Shown: one piece after another, positions 1 through 8,008 of the stretch
How positions within the stretch are numbered: position 1 is the stretch's first letter
How the letters are laid out: each line of letters opens with the position of its first letter
Assembly (NCBI GenBank): GCA_964468045.1
Contig: CAYXTO010000006.1
Location: forward strand, 116,625-180,624
DNA length: 64,000 nucleotides
Direction of reading: 5' to 3'
From: JAWKXU01 sp964468045
GTDB taxonomy: Bacteria > Pseudomonadota > Alphaproteobacteria > Sphingomonadales > Sphingomonadaceae
Notes under the pieces: generated by a model
What the model was told of the DNA's origin: nothing
What the model saw: the letters and a program-made list of their open reading frames with translations, nothing else
Database searches by the model: none
Program-made: the position numbers and the translations under genes

Positions 1-140
1 TCCGCGACCGCCGCCCCATCGTCGCCCGCTCCCAACCCGACATTGAGGCCCGCCGCAATTCCCCGGGAAACGCCGCCGCGCCGGGTGAGAAATCCATGCG
101 GAAGCCCGGACAATATCGCCGCCCCAATCGCTTCGGGCAT
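1..140 (-). CDS. pgeF: PgeF/YfiH-type laccase-domain protein, N-terminal fragment
   Basis: The minus strand from the ATG at 140 reads as an open frame to the window edge (about 46 codons). Its N-terminus contains HGFLTRRGGVSRG and then LNVGLGAGDD, which match the conserved start of the DUF152 family (PgeF/YfiH, purine nucleoside phosphorylase or peptidoglycan-editing copper protein, formerly called multicopper polyphenol oxidase). The start lies one base after the pepN stop (TGA-C-ATG), so the two are almost certainly co-transcribed and translationally coupled. The catalytic His/Cys residues lie outside the window, so only family membership can be judged. Confidence 0.8.
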   Translation of the reverse strand, partial: MPEAIGAAILSGLPHGFLTRRGGVSRGIAAGLNVGLGAGDDGAAVA

Positions 141-141
141 G

Positions 142-2784
142 TCAGCCAAGGCTGCGCATAACCTGCTCGTAGGTATCGCGGGAAAGCCGGTCCACCCTCG
201 ATATGCGCTCCAGCTGCGCCCGCATCAGGGCCGAGCGAACCGGCTCGATCCGGCGCCAGCGCCCCAGTGGGGGGACGAATCGCGCGGCTGTCTGCGCGTT
301 GATCGGATCGAGATCGATGACCAGGTCCGCGATCATGCGATAGCCTTCGCCGTCTGCGCTGTGGAAGCCATGCGGATTGGCGGCGAAGGCCATGTACAGC
401 GAACGCACCCGGTTGGGATTGTTCAGCGTGAAATCGGGATGCCGGGCCAGCGCCTTCACATGATCCAACACGTTGGGATGGAGCGAAGCCGCCTGGATCG
501 AGAACCACTTGTCGATGACCAGCGCATTGCCGTCATAGCGGGCGCGGAAATCGGCCAGCAACTCCTCGCGCTCGAGCGCATCGAGGCCCGCCAGCACCAT
601 CAGCGCGCCCTGCCGGTCGGTCATGTTGTCGGCCGCGCGATACTGGGCGGCGGCGAGGCCGGCGGCAAGGGCGGGATCGCCGGCGGCCAGGTAGACCAGG
701 GCCTGGGTCCTTATCTTGCGCGCGCCGCGTGCCGCCGCATCCCGGCCCGAGCCCGCTTCGCCGGTGCGCTGGTGCAGCGCGAAGAACCTTTCCTTCAGAT
801 TCGCGCCGAGCCAGGCCTTCAGCCCTTCGCGCGCGCCGTGAATGGCGCCCGGATCGGCGATCAGCAGCTGTTCGGCGAGATAGGCCTCGCCGGGCAGGAT
901 CATCAATTCGCCGCGCATCAGATCGTCGAGAGCGGGATCCTCGATGATGGCCGCAAGCGCATCGCCCACGGCGGCGCGGCCGCTCGCGCTGTCGCCGCCA
1001 TCGACCACCGCGGTCAGATGCTGGACCACCAGGCTCTGCATAGCCTCGTAGCGGGCGAAGGGATCGTCGTCATGGGCAGCGAGGAATACCAGATCCTCCT
1101 CCGGGACATGGCGTTCCACCGCGACCGGCGCGGAGAAGCCGCGATTGATCGAAAGCACGGGCGGCTGCGCGAAGCCATCGAAGGTGAAGCTGCGCTCTTC
1201 AGCATCCAGCACGACGAGCTGCTCGCCCCGATGGCCACCGCTCTCCCGGTCGAACAGGGCAAGCCGCAAGGGAATCGGCATGGGCCGCTTCTCCGCCTGC
1301 CCCGGCGTCGCCGGGACCGCCTGCGCCAGCGTGAGCACCGCCTTGCCACCGCCATGCTCCAGCTTCACCGTGAGTTTCGGAGTGCCGGCCTGCGCATACC
1401 ACAGGCGGAATTGCGAAAGGTCCAGGCCGGCGCCATCCTCGATCGCCCGGATGAAATCCTCGCAGGTCGCGGCCTGGCCGTCATGCCGCTCGAAATAGAG
1501 GTCGCAGCCCTTTCGGAAAGCATCCGGCCCGGCCATGGTCCGCATCATGCGGATCACTTCCGCGCCCTTGTTGTAGACCGTGGCGGTGTAGAAATTGGAG
1601 ATTTCCTGATAGCTGTCGGGCCGGATCGGATGGGCCAGCGGGCCGCTGTCCTCTGGAAACTGGGCGGAGCGCAGGATGCGCACATCCTCGATCCGCTTCA
1701 CGCTTGCCGAGCCCATGTCCTGGCTGAACAGCTGGTCCCGCAGCACGGTGAAGCCTTCCTTCAGGCTGAGCTGGAACCAGTCCCGGCAGGTCACGCGATT
1801 GCCCGACCAGTTATGGAAATACTCGTGGGCGATCACGCTCTCGACCGCATCGTAATCGCCGTCGGTCGCGGTTTCCGGGTCGGCCAGCACATAGCGGGTG
1901 TTGAAGATATTGAGGCCCTTGTTCTCCATCGCGCCCATGTTGAAATCAGAGACGGCGACGATGTTGAACCTGTCGAGATCGTATTCGCGGCCGAACGCCT
2001 CCTCATCCCATTTCATGCTGTTCTTCAGCGACTGCATGGCATGGCCGGTGCGTTCCAGATCGCCTTCCCGCACCCAGATGGCGAGATCAACCCTGCGCCC
2101 GCCGCAGGTGACGAAGGTGTCGCGATTGGCGACGAGATCGCCCGCCACCAATGCGAAGAGATAGCAAGGCTTGGGCCAGGGATCGTGCCATTCGGCCCAG
2201 TGCGTGCCATCGCCGGTATCGCCAGACGCAGCAAGGTTGCCATTGGACAGCAGGATCGGGAACAGCCCCTTGTCCCCGGTCATCCGCACCTTGTAGGTGC
2301 TGAGCACATCCGGACGATCGGGAAAGAACGCGATCCGCCGGAAGCCTTCCGCCTCGCACTGGGTGCACAGCATCCCGTTGGAAGCGTAGAGGCCCATCAA
2401 CTGGCTGTTCGCCGCCGGCTCGATCTCCGTCACCACCGCCACTTCATGGTCCGCGCCGGGCAAGGTGATCAGAAGATCGGCCCCGTCCATCGTCCAGCTG
2501 TTGTTCGGCTCGCCATCCACCAGGACCGAAAGCGGCGTGAGACCGTCGCCATTCAAGCGAATGACGGGATCGGTATCGCCAGCGGGATTGCGCACGACCT
2601 CCAGCACGGCCGACACGCGGGTGCGTTCCAGCCCCAGCGCGAAATCCAGCGACACTTCGGGCACCAGCCAGGCCGGCGGAAGATAATCCTCCCGCCGGAT
2701 GACGCGCGGCGCCTGCGGAGCGACCGCGGCGTCCGCCTGCTCCGGATTTCCCTCGGGCACGGTGGGGTCTTGCACGATATCCAT
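142..2784 (-). CDS. pepN: Aminopeptidase N (M1 zinc metallopeptidase)
   Basis: This 880-residue protein has the usual length of bacterial PepN, which removes N-terminal residues from peptides in the cytoplasm. The substrate-recognition motif GAMEN is at about residues 284-288. The zinc site HEYFH starts at 320, with the third ligand Glu at about 343 in SLKEG. The rest resembles the C-terminal helical domain of E. coli-type PepN. The start ATG has a GGAAT-type ribosome binding site just upstream. It is divergent from the epimerase-like gene at 2840, with a 55-bp gap that must hold both promoters. pgeF follows one base downstream. Confidence 0.95.
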   Translation of the reverse strand: MDIVQDPTVPEGNPEQADAAVAPQAPRVIRREDYLPPAWLVPEVSLDFALGLERTRVSAVLEVVRNPAGDTDPVIRLNGDGLTPLSVLVDGEPNNSWTMDGADLLITLPGADHEVAVVTEIEPAANSQLMGLYASNGMLCTQCEAEGFRRIAFFPDRPDVLSTYKVRMTGDKGLFPILLSNGNLAASGDTGDGTHWAEWHDPWPKPCYLFALVAGDLVANRDTFVTCGGRRVDLAIWVREGDLERTGHAMQSLKNSMKWDEEAFGREYDLDRFNIVAVSDFNMGAMENKGLNIFNTRYVLADPETATDGDYDAVESVIAHEYFHNWSGNRVTCRDWFQLSLKEGFTVLRDQLFSQDMGSASVKRIEDVRILRSAQFPEDSGPLAHPIRPDSYQEISNFYTATVYNKGAEVIRMMRTMAGPDAFRKGCDLYFERHDGQAATCEDFIRAIEDGAGLDLSQFRLWYAQAGTPKLTVKLEHGGGKAVLTLAQAVPATPGQAEKRPMPIPLRLALFDRESGGHRGEQLVVLDAEERSFTFDGFAQPPVLSINRGFSAPVAVERHVPEEDLVFLAAHDDDPFARYEAMQSLVVQHLTAVVDGGDSASGRAAVGDALAAIIEDPALDDLMRGELMILPGEAYLAEQLLIADPGAIHGAREGLKAWLGANLKERFFALHQRTGEAGSGRDAAARGARKIRTQALVYLAAGDPALAAGLAAAQYRAADNMTDRQGALMVLAGLDALEREELLADFRARYDGNALVIDKWFSIQAASLHPNVLDHVKALARHPDFTLNNPNRVRSLYMAFAANPHGFHSADGEGYRMIADLVIDLDPINAQTAARFVPPLGRWRRIEPVRSALMRAQLERISRVDRLSRDTYEQVMRSLG

Positions 2785-2839
2785 AGAATTCCTGTCTTAG
2801 GTCCTTTCACCGGGTCGTCCAGTGGGTACAACGCGGCTC

Positions 2840-3643
2840 ATGCCGCATATGTTCATTTTCGGACTGGGCTACTCCGCCGGCCGCGTCGCCGTCCATCTGC
2901 GCCAGGCGGGCTGGACGCTCGACGCGACGGGGCGGGCCGGCAATCTGGATTTCGCTGATGGCGCCGCGATCCGATCCGCGCTGCGCAAGGCCAGCCATGT
3001 GCTGTCGTCGGTGCCGCCGGGCGCGGACGGCGATCCGGTGCTGGATGTGTATGGCGCGGATCTTGCCGGCAAATGGCTGGGCTACCTCTCGTCGACCGGG
3101 GTCTATGGCGACACCGGCGGGGCCTGGGTGGACGAAAGCGCGCAGATCGGCGGCGGCCGGCGCTCCGCCCGCGCGCAAGCCGATGCAGGCTGGCTGGAGC
3201 TGGGCGCCCGCGTGTTCCGCCTGCCCGGCATCTACGGGCCGGGGCGCAGCGCGCTGGAGCGCGTGCGGGAAGGCCGCGCACACCGGATCGACCTGCCGGG
3301 CCAGGTCTTCAGCCGGGTGCATGTGGAGGACATCGCCGGCGGCGTGCTGGCCGCGATCACAAGCGCCGCGCCGCCCGGGGCCTACAATCTGGCGGACGAC
3401 CTGCCCTGCGACCAGAACCGCGTGATCGAGGAGGCGTGCCGCCTGACCGGCGCACTGGTGCCGCCGCTGCGGCCGCTCGACGAGGCCGGCCTCTCGCCCA
3501 TGGCCCGCGCCTTCTATGCGGAGAACCGCCGCGTCGCCAACGGCAAGGCCAAACGCATCCTTGGCTGGCGGCCGCGCCATCCTACATATCGGGAAGGTCT
3601 GCGAGCGGTGCTGGCCGCGGAAAGGGAACAGGCAGGACAATGA
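2840..3643 (+). CDS. NAD(P)-binding epimerase/SDR-like protein
   Basis: The protein is about 267 residues from the ATG at 2840; a GTG at 2822 and an ATG at 2849 are alternative starts. The N-terminus MFIFGLGYSAGRVA is a Rossmann glycine-rich nucleotide site. A YLSSTGVYGD segment holds the Ser/Thr and Tyr typical of extended SDRs, and RLPGIYGPGRS follows. This matches the YeeZ-like family of NAD(P)-dependent epimerases, whose substrates are mostly unknown. The stop overlaps the start of the GNAT gene (ATGA), indicating a two-gene operon. The lysine of the usual YxxxK motif is not obvious, so catalysis is uncertain. Confidence 0.8.
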   Translation: MPHMFIFGLGYSAGRVAVHLRQAGWTLDATGRAGNLDFADGAAIRSALRKASHVLSSVPPGADGDPVLDVYGADLAGKWLGYLSSTGVYGDTGGAWVDESAQIGGGRRSARAQADAGWLELGARVFRLPGIYGPGRSALERVREGRAHRIDLPGQVFSRVHVEDIAGGVLAAITSAAPPGAYNLADDLPCDQNRVIEEACRLTGALVPPLRPLDEAGLSPMARAFYAENRRVANGKAKRILGWRPRHPTYREGLRAVLAAEREQAGQ

Positions 3644-3933
3644 GCGAGACAGTCGAAATCATCCACCACGGCGACGGGAACGGCGGCGAATACCGTGCGA
3701 TCGTGCCCGGCAGCGAACACATCGGCCGGATGACCTGGCGCAAGGTCGGGGGCGCCCGGCTGGTGGATCACACCATCGTGCCGCCCGAGATCGGCGGGCG
3801 TGGCATCGCGGCGCAACTGGTCGAGGCGATCGTCGCGGACGCGCGCGAACAGGGGTTCAAGGTCATTCCCCAATGCAGCTATGTCGCCGCGGCCTTCCGC
3901 CGCCATCCCGAATGGCAGGACCTGCTCTCCTGA
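3640..3933 (+). CDS. Small GNAT-family N-acetyltransferase (YjdJ/NATD1 type)
   Basis: A 97-residue protein starts at the ATG that overlaps the previous stop codon by four bases. It contains the pattern LVDHTIVPPEIGGRGIAAQL, then a helix and PQCSYVAAAFRRHPEW, as in the minimal YjdJ/NATD1 group of GNAT acetyltransferases, where GGRGIA is the acetyl-CoA pyrophosphate loop. The conserved cysteine and the AAAFRRHPEW end match that group, which acetylates an unknown substrate. The four-base overlap suggests translational coupling to the epimerase-like gene. Confidence 0.85.
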   Translation: MSETVEIIHHGDGNGGEYRAIVPGSEHIGRMTWRKVGGARLVDHTIVPPEIGGRGIAAQLVEAIVADAREQGFKVIPQCSYVAAAFRRHPEWQDLLS

Positions 3934-3949
3934 GCAGCTCCCCGGGCCG

Positions 3950-4582
3950 TCAGCCCTGCCGGCTTTCGGCCACCTCGCGCAGCAGGCGGTCCCGCGTGCC
4001 CGGGAGATCGAGCGCGAGCAGGCGCAAGGCTCCGCCCCGGCGCAAGGCAGCGCGGAACTGGCGATCGTCGATATCGCCCTGCGCCCAGGTCTCGAGCGCG
4101 CCGGAAGTCAGATAGAGCATGTCCTGGGCCAGCTCGGTCTTGAGGATATCCCGCTCCGGCCACCGCGCGAAGACCGCATCCAGCGCGTGATGCCAGAACG
4201 CCACGCTCATCTCCATGAACCGGGGGCGGTTCAGCTCGTCCTTGATCCCGAACAGGTGTCGCAACAGCGCGCCATGCAGGGTGGGATTGGACAGGTAGAT
4301 CGAAGAGACGCTGTCGATCGAATTCAGGAAAGCGTCGATCGGATCCTCGGCGGCGTGGATTTCCAGGCCGGTATCGACCGTCTCCACGATCTCATTGAGG
4401 ATATGATAGAGCAGCGAGGATTTGGAGCCGAACTGGTTGTAGATCGTCTGGATGCTCACGCCGGAAATGCCGGCGATATCCTCCATGGAGAATTCGGTGC
4501 TCCCATGCAGCTGGAGCAGCGACTTCGTCGCATTGACGATCGAATCCCTTCGATTCTGCTTGCCTTGGTCGCGTTTGCTCAT
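3950..4582 (-). CDS. TetR/AcrR-family transcriptional regulator
   Basis: The 210-residue protein begins at the ATG at 4582, which has a GAGGGTGGA ribosome binding site; an upstream in-frame ATG at 4615 lacks one. Residues 10-60 form a TetR helix-turn-helix: FSMEDIAGISGVSIQTIYNQFGSKSSLLYH. The remaining helices form a ligand-binding domain without recognisable ligand signatures. It is divergent from the EthD-like/luciferase-like gene pair and most simply represses it. It is convergent with the GNAT gene, with a 16-bp gap. The ligand is probably an intermediate of the neighbouring catabolic pathway (inference). Confidence 0.9.
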   Translation of the reverse strand: MSKRDQGKQNRRDSIVNATKSLLQLHGSTEFSMEDIAGISGVSIQTIYNQFGSKSSLLYHILNEIVETVDTGLEIHAAEDPIDAFLNSIDSVSSIYLSNPTLHGALLRHLFGIKDELNRPRFMEMSVAFWHHALDAVFARWPERDILKTELAQDMLYLTSGALETWAQGDIDDRQFRAALRRGGALRLLALDLPGTRDRLLREVAESRQG

Positions 4583-4643
4583 TCCACCCTCGAAAACCCC
4601 CGTACAGGCAATCACCCGTCATCTCAAACCTGCATTTGGCCGC

Positions 4644-4672
4644 TTGACGGGCAGGATGCACAAAATTAGAAT
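4644..4672 (+). promoter_or_regulatory. Sigma-70-type promoter of the EthD-like/monooxygenase operon
   Basis: TTGACG and TAGAAT are separated by exactly 17 bp, giving a predicted start near 4680, about 58 bp before the GTG of the next gene. An AT-rich stretch with inverted GAAT and ATTC half-sites overlaps the -10 and is a plausible TetR operator. Seen by eye only. Confidence 0.5.
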
Positions 4673-4737
4673 TGATTCAAATTATATCAGGGTGCGCCTC
4701 GCCGGTCGGGGCCAGACTCCAAAGACGGCGAGGATCC

Positions 4738-5448
4738 GTGCAGTTTCACAACACCTATCTCCAGAAGCGCCACTCGGGCATGTCCTATCGCGATTTCCAG
4801 CGGCTCTGGCGCTCGCATGGCGATTACGCCGCCAGCGTCCCCGCCTTCTGGGACAATGTCGAGCGCTACATCCAGAACGACCCGGTCGAGGAGCCGGCGG
4901 GCATCCCCGGCGTTTCGACCGAATTCGATGCCGTGGGCGAAATCTACTACACTAGCTACGAAACCTGGGTCTCGATGCGCGACGTGATGTGGAACGAGAT
5001 CAAGCCGGACGAGCAGCGCGTGTTCGCCGGGCCGCCGACCGCCGTCAGGGGTGACCGCACGGTCCACCAGCAGCCGGAAGGCCTCCACAAGCTGTTCACC
5101 TTCGCCAGCTTCAAGGACGAGGACGCGCGAGCGGATGGCGCGCGCCTGCTGGCCGATCATGCGGCCGCGACGCTGGCCCTGCCCGCTTTCGGCGGGCAGC
5201 TTGCCGGCTTCACCGTCACCACCGCGCGCCAGGCGCCCGCGGATTCGGGCATGGCCTCGGTCCCGCAGACCTCATCCAACCGCGACGTGCTCTTCATCCA
5301 TCATTTCATGACGGAAGAGGGGGCCCGGGGCGCGCTGCGAAGTGCCGACTACCTGCGGCTGCAAACGCGGGAAGAGCGCTTTCTCGACTGGGATTCACGG
5401 ATCGTGATCCTCACCCGGGGCTGGATCTTCAAAGGCGATAACGGCTGA
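4738..5448 (+). CDS. EthD-domain protein, apparently with two ferredoxin-like halves
   Basis: The GTG at 4738 is chosen because GAGG lies four bases upstream and the EthD pattern begins right after it; a TTG at 4672 would add 22 unsupported residues. The product is 236 residues. The first half has GMSYRDFQRLWRSHGDYAASVP, typical of EthD-like dimeric alpha/beta-barrel proteins (lead helix with W and H). The second half restarts with LHKLFTFASFKDEDARADG and ends in FLDWDSRIVILTRGW, which looks like a second, divergent copy of the fold. EthD proteins accompany monooxygenases and dehydrogenases in catabolic clusters, often with unknown chemistry. The monooxygenase gene follows 17 bp downstream. 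Confidence 0.7.
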   Translation: MQFHNTYLQKRHSGMSYRDFQRLWRSHGDYAASVPAFWDNVERYIQNDPVEEPAGIPGVSTEFDAVGEIYYTSYETWVSMRDVMWNEIKPDEQRVFAGPPTAVRGDRTVHQQPEGLHKLFTFASFKDEDARADGARLLADHAAATLALPAFGGQLAGFTVTTARQAPADSGMASVPQTSSNRDVLFIHHFMTEEGARGALRSADYLRLQTREERFLDWDSRIVILTRGWIFKGDNG

Positions 5449-5465
5449 TTTCAAAGGATTGTCAC

Positions 5466-6569
5466 ATGGAAATCTTCTACACTCCCCTCTGGCAGGATTC
5501 CGGGGCGCAGCGCCCGACGCGGCAGTTCGTTCAGGACGAGCTGTGGCTGATGGAACAGCTCGAGGACCTGGGCTTCGACGCCTGCTGCTCTCCCGAGCAC
5601 CATTTCGACATCGACTATTCCGCCTGCCCGGACAATTTCCTGCCGCTGGCCTATCTCGCCGGCAAGACCACCCGCTTGAAGCTGTGCCTCGCCGCCGTGA
5701 TCCTGCCCTGGAACGATCCCCTGCGCGCTGCCGAAAAGCTGGCCTTCCTCGACCATCTCAGCAACGGCCGCTGCATGCCCGGCTTCGGGCGCGGCCTGGC
5801 GCGAATGGAATATGAGCTGCTGGGCATCGACATGAACGAATCGCGGGACCGGTTCGACGAAGCGGTGGTGATGGTGCTGGATGCCTTGAAAACCGGCACG
5901 ATCGAAGGCCAAGGGCCCTATTACAAGCAGCCGCGCGCGCCGATCCACCCCGCTCCGCGCCCCGAACTCGCGGAGAATTTCTGCGCGGTCGGCATGTCGC
6001 CGGATTCCGCCGCGATGGCGGGCCGGATCGGGGGCAAGATCCTCAGCTTCGTCAATCGGCCGTTGCCCGACATGATGCCGCTGTTTGACGCCTATGCGCA
6101 GGCGCTGCGCACGCACCATCCGGACAAGACCCCGCATTACATCATGGCGGATTTCTTCATGGTCCGGGAAAGCGCGGACGAAGCGCTCGACCTCGCGATG
6201 AAATATGTGGTGGAATATTTCCACACGGTCGTCCGCCATTACGAAATGACCGGCGAGCATTTCGACCAGGCCAAGGGTTATGCCTCCTACGCCGAGGCGG
6301 CTTCCGCCCTGCGCGAATCCGGGGCGGACGCGGCGGCGGAAGCCTATGTGAAGGCGCAGGTCGGCATCGGCACCCCGGCCCAGATCCTCGGGAATATCGA
6401 GGAGCGCATCCGCGTGATCGGCCCGGAGATCAGCCTGGCCGGGTGCTTCTACTACAGCGGCATGCCGCGCGAACTGGCGCAGGAATCCCTGCAATTGTTC
6501 AGCCGGAAGGTGATCCGCGAGGCCAAGGGCATGGCCGGCGCGGCCAAGGCCACCACAGTGCCGGCCTGA
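5466..6569 (+). CDS. Luciferase-like (LLM class) flavin-dependent monooxygenase
   Basis: The 367-residue protein has the bacterial luciferase-like TIM-barrel pattern: MEIFYTPLWQDSG, then LEDLGFDACCSPEHHFD, then KLAFLDHLSNGRCMPGFGRG. These are typical of LLM enzymes that use reduced FMN supplied by a separate reductase to oxygenate ketones, sulfonates or terpenoid rings. No flavin reductase gene lies nearby, so reduced flavin must come from elsewhere. It is the second gene of a pair with the EthD-like protein and is followed by a strong GC hairpin. The substrate cannot be inferred. Confidence 0.85.
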   Translation: MEIFYTPLWQDSGAQRPTRQFVQDELWLMEQLEDLGFDACCSPEHHFDIDYSACPDNFLPLAYLAGKTTRLKLCLAAVILPWNDPLRAAEKLAFLDHLSNGRCMPGFGRGLARMEYELLGIDMNESRDRFDEAVVMVLDALKTGTIEGQGPYYKQPRAPIHPAPRPELAENFCAVGMSPDSAAMAGRIGGKILSFVNRPLPDMMPLFDAYAQALRTHHPDKTPHYIMADFFMVRESADEALDLAMKYVVEYFHTVVRHYEMTGEHFDQAKGYASYAEAASALRESGADAAAEAYVKAQVGIGTPAQILGNIEERIRVIGPEISLAGCFYYSGMPRELAQESLQLFSRKVIREAKGMAGAAKATTVPA

Positions 6570-6590
6570 ACGCAGCTCTCACGATCGGAC

Positions 6591-6629
6591 GAGGGGGCGG
6601 GCGGATCGCGCATTCCGCCCGCCCCCCTC
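6591..6629. terminator. Strong GC hairpin after the monooxygenase gene
   Basis: Arms at 6591-6605 and 6614-6629 pair over about 15 bp with one bulged C. There is no U-tract on either strand, so it may terminate poorly or instead protect the 3' end of the mRNA. Confidence 0.5.
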
Positions 6630-6743
6630 GCCATGTCCCCCCGCCGGCAAAGCGCTGGCGTGTTGGGCAGCGATGCCATATGTCGCGCTCATGAAGGCGC
6701 GCCAGGAAGCGGACGCCGGACTAATATCTCGAGGGGACACAGC

Positions 6744-7097
6744 ATGACCAGCAGCACGATCCGGCAGGGATTCTTCATCCTGATCGGCATTGCCGCCCTT
6801 TTCCTGACATGGCCCTATGCCATCCAGTGGATCCAGGCCGGCGGCAATATCCTGAACCCGGTCGCCTTCTTCGCCGACGCGATCAATGCGGGCGGCACCG
6901 CCGCATTCCTGACCTTCGATCTGCTGGTCGTCTGGATCGTCTTCATGGTCTGGGTGGTGGGCGATGCCGCCAAGGTCGGCCTCGGCGCCAGGACCGGCTG
7001 GATCTTCGTCGCGCTCTCTTTCATCGGCGTGTCGATGGCCTTCCCGTTCTATCTGGTCTATCGCGAGCGCTTCCTCGCCCGGCAGACGCAAGGCTGA
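6744..7097 (+). CDS. DUF2834-like small membrane protein
   Basis: The ATG at 6744 has a GAGGGGA ribosome binding site seven bases upstream, giving 117 residues. Three hydrophobic helices are visible: about residues 8-30, 45-72 (FLTFDLLVVWIVFMVWVVGD) and 80-105. The length and helix pattern fit the DUF2834 family, whose function is unknown. It sits alone between the monooxygenase hairpin and the convergent regulator gene, so it may not share the catabolic role of its neighbours. Confidence 0.65.
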   Translation: MTSSTIRQGFFILIGIAALFLTWPYAIQWIQAGGNILNPVAFFADAINAGGTAAFLTFDLLVVWIVFMVWVVGDAAKVGLGARTGWIFVALSFIGVSMAFPFYLVYRERFLARQTQG

Positions 7098-7108
7098 GCC
7101 TCGAGATC

Positions 7109-7132
7109 GGGGGCGCCGGCCCGGCCGCCCCC
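7109..7132. terminator. Hairpin between convergent genes
   Basis: GGGGGCG at 7109-7115 pairs with CGCCCCC at 7126-7132, between the stops of the DUF2834 gene and the winged-helix regulator. It could serve both strands, but there is no U-tract. Confidence 0.35.
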
Positions 7133-7142
7133 TCTGCGCCGC

Positions 7143-7799
7143 TCAATTGACCAGCAGCCCCAGGTCGACGATCTGCCGGTGCGCCCGGTCCAGCACCGCG
7201 CGGACATGATCGGACAGCGCGTAGATCTTCGACCTGCTGTCGCTGGCATCCGCAGTGCAGGTCAGTATGCCCATGTCGGCCAGCCGCTTGAGCGTGTAAT
7301 AGAACGATGTGCTGGAGTATTTTCCGGAGTTGAAGATATCGACCGCCCTCGCCTCGGCCATCTCGTAGAGATGGATCACGATGCAGAACTCGATCGAGTA
7401 ATACCGGATGTTCAGGCTTTGCTCGATCAGGCCGACATGCGCGTATATCGGGGCGCTTTCACGATCATTTTCCGCAAACAGCCTCGATCGCATCCTGCGG
7501 TCGATCGATAGATAGGCGGAGCTGATCAGAAGGCGCGTCTGATCGCTGAGGCGATAGCGGCGCAGCGGCTGGGTGCTGGGCAAGGGGCGCGAACGGACGA
7601 TTCCCGACCGCTTCAGATCCTGCAAGGAGGCGAAGAAGGTGGAGCTGGCCAGCGGGCAATTTGCCAGGATCGACGTGGAAGACGCCTCATCGTTCTCATA
7701 GATATAAGATATTATGGAATATTTTTTCGAATAGACGCGCAGCTTGGTCGATCGCTCGACCTCGCCGATGATCTGCGCCATGTTGTGATTCATCATCAT
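7143..7799 (-). CDS. Regulator with two tandem MarR-like winged-helix domains
   Basis: The start is placed at the first of three consecutive ATGs (7799), giving 218 residues; an upstream start at 7865 would add an unlikely basic tail. The protein contains two similar blocks. The first is KYSIISYIYENDEASSTSIL with STFFASLQDLKRSGIV and YRLSDQTRLLI. The second is EFCIVIHLYEMAEARAVDIF with TSFYYTLKRLADMGIL and YALSDHVRAVL. Each has the helix-turn-helix and wing layout of MarR/PadR-like DNA-binding domains. It is divergent from the dehydrogenase operon at 8009 and is its likely regulator. I do not recognise a named family. Confidence 0.65.
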   Translation of the reverse strand: MMMNHNMAQIIGEVERSTKLRVYSKKYSIISYIYENDEASSTSILANCPLASSTFFASLQDLKRSGIVRSRPLPSTQPLRRYRLSDQTRLLISSAYLSIDRRMRSRLFAENDRESAPIYAHVGLIEQSLNIRYYSIEFCIVIHLYEMAEARAVDIFNSGKYSSTSFYYTLKRLADMGILTCTADASDSRSKIYALSDHVRAVLDRAHRQIVDLGLLVN

Positions 7800-8008
7800 A
7801 TCAGGCCTGAAGCCGCGGGTTCGTGTCGTGCCGCCGATTTCTCCACGTCCGGCGTGCCGATGCAATGCTAAAATTTAACGACGCTTTTCGGAGTTGCGGG
7901 ATCCGGAGCACCATCCGCATAGTGCCATCCATACGAGCCGCTGCAGCCAATGGAAGCCCGGAAAGGGTTCGTGCTGCGACCGGTCCTCAGCGCTCGGGAG
8001 AGGATGCC
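7800..8008. promoter_or_regulatory. Divergent regulatory region
   Basis: This 209-bp gap separates the winged-helix regulator from the dehydrogenase operon. It holds the palindrome TCAGGCCTGA at 7801-7810 next to the regulator start, and an AT-rich patch TAAAATTTAA at about 7869-7878. GGGAGAGGA just before 8009 is the ribosome binding site of the dehydrogenase. No clear sigma-70 promoter was found. Confidence 0.35.

Noticed and set aside
43..2958. A 971-codon frame antisense to pepN
   Set aside because: pepN has intact M1 motifs on the minus strand; this frame has none.
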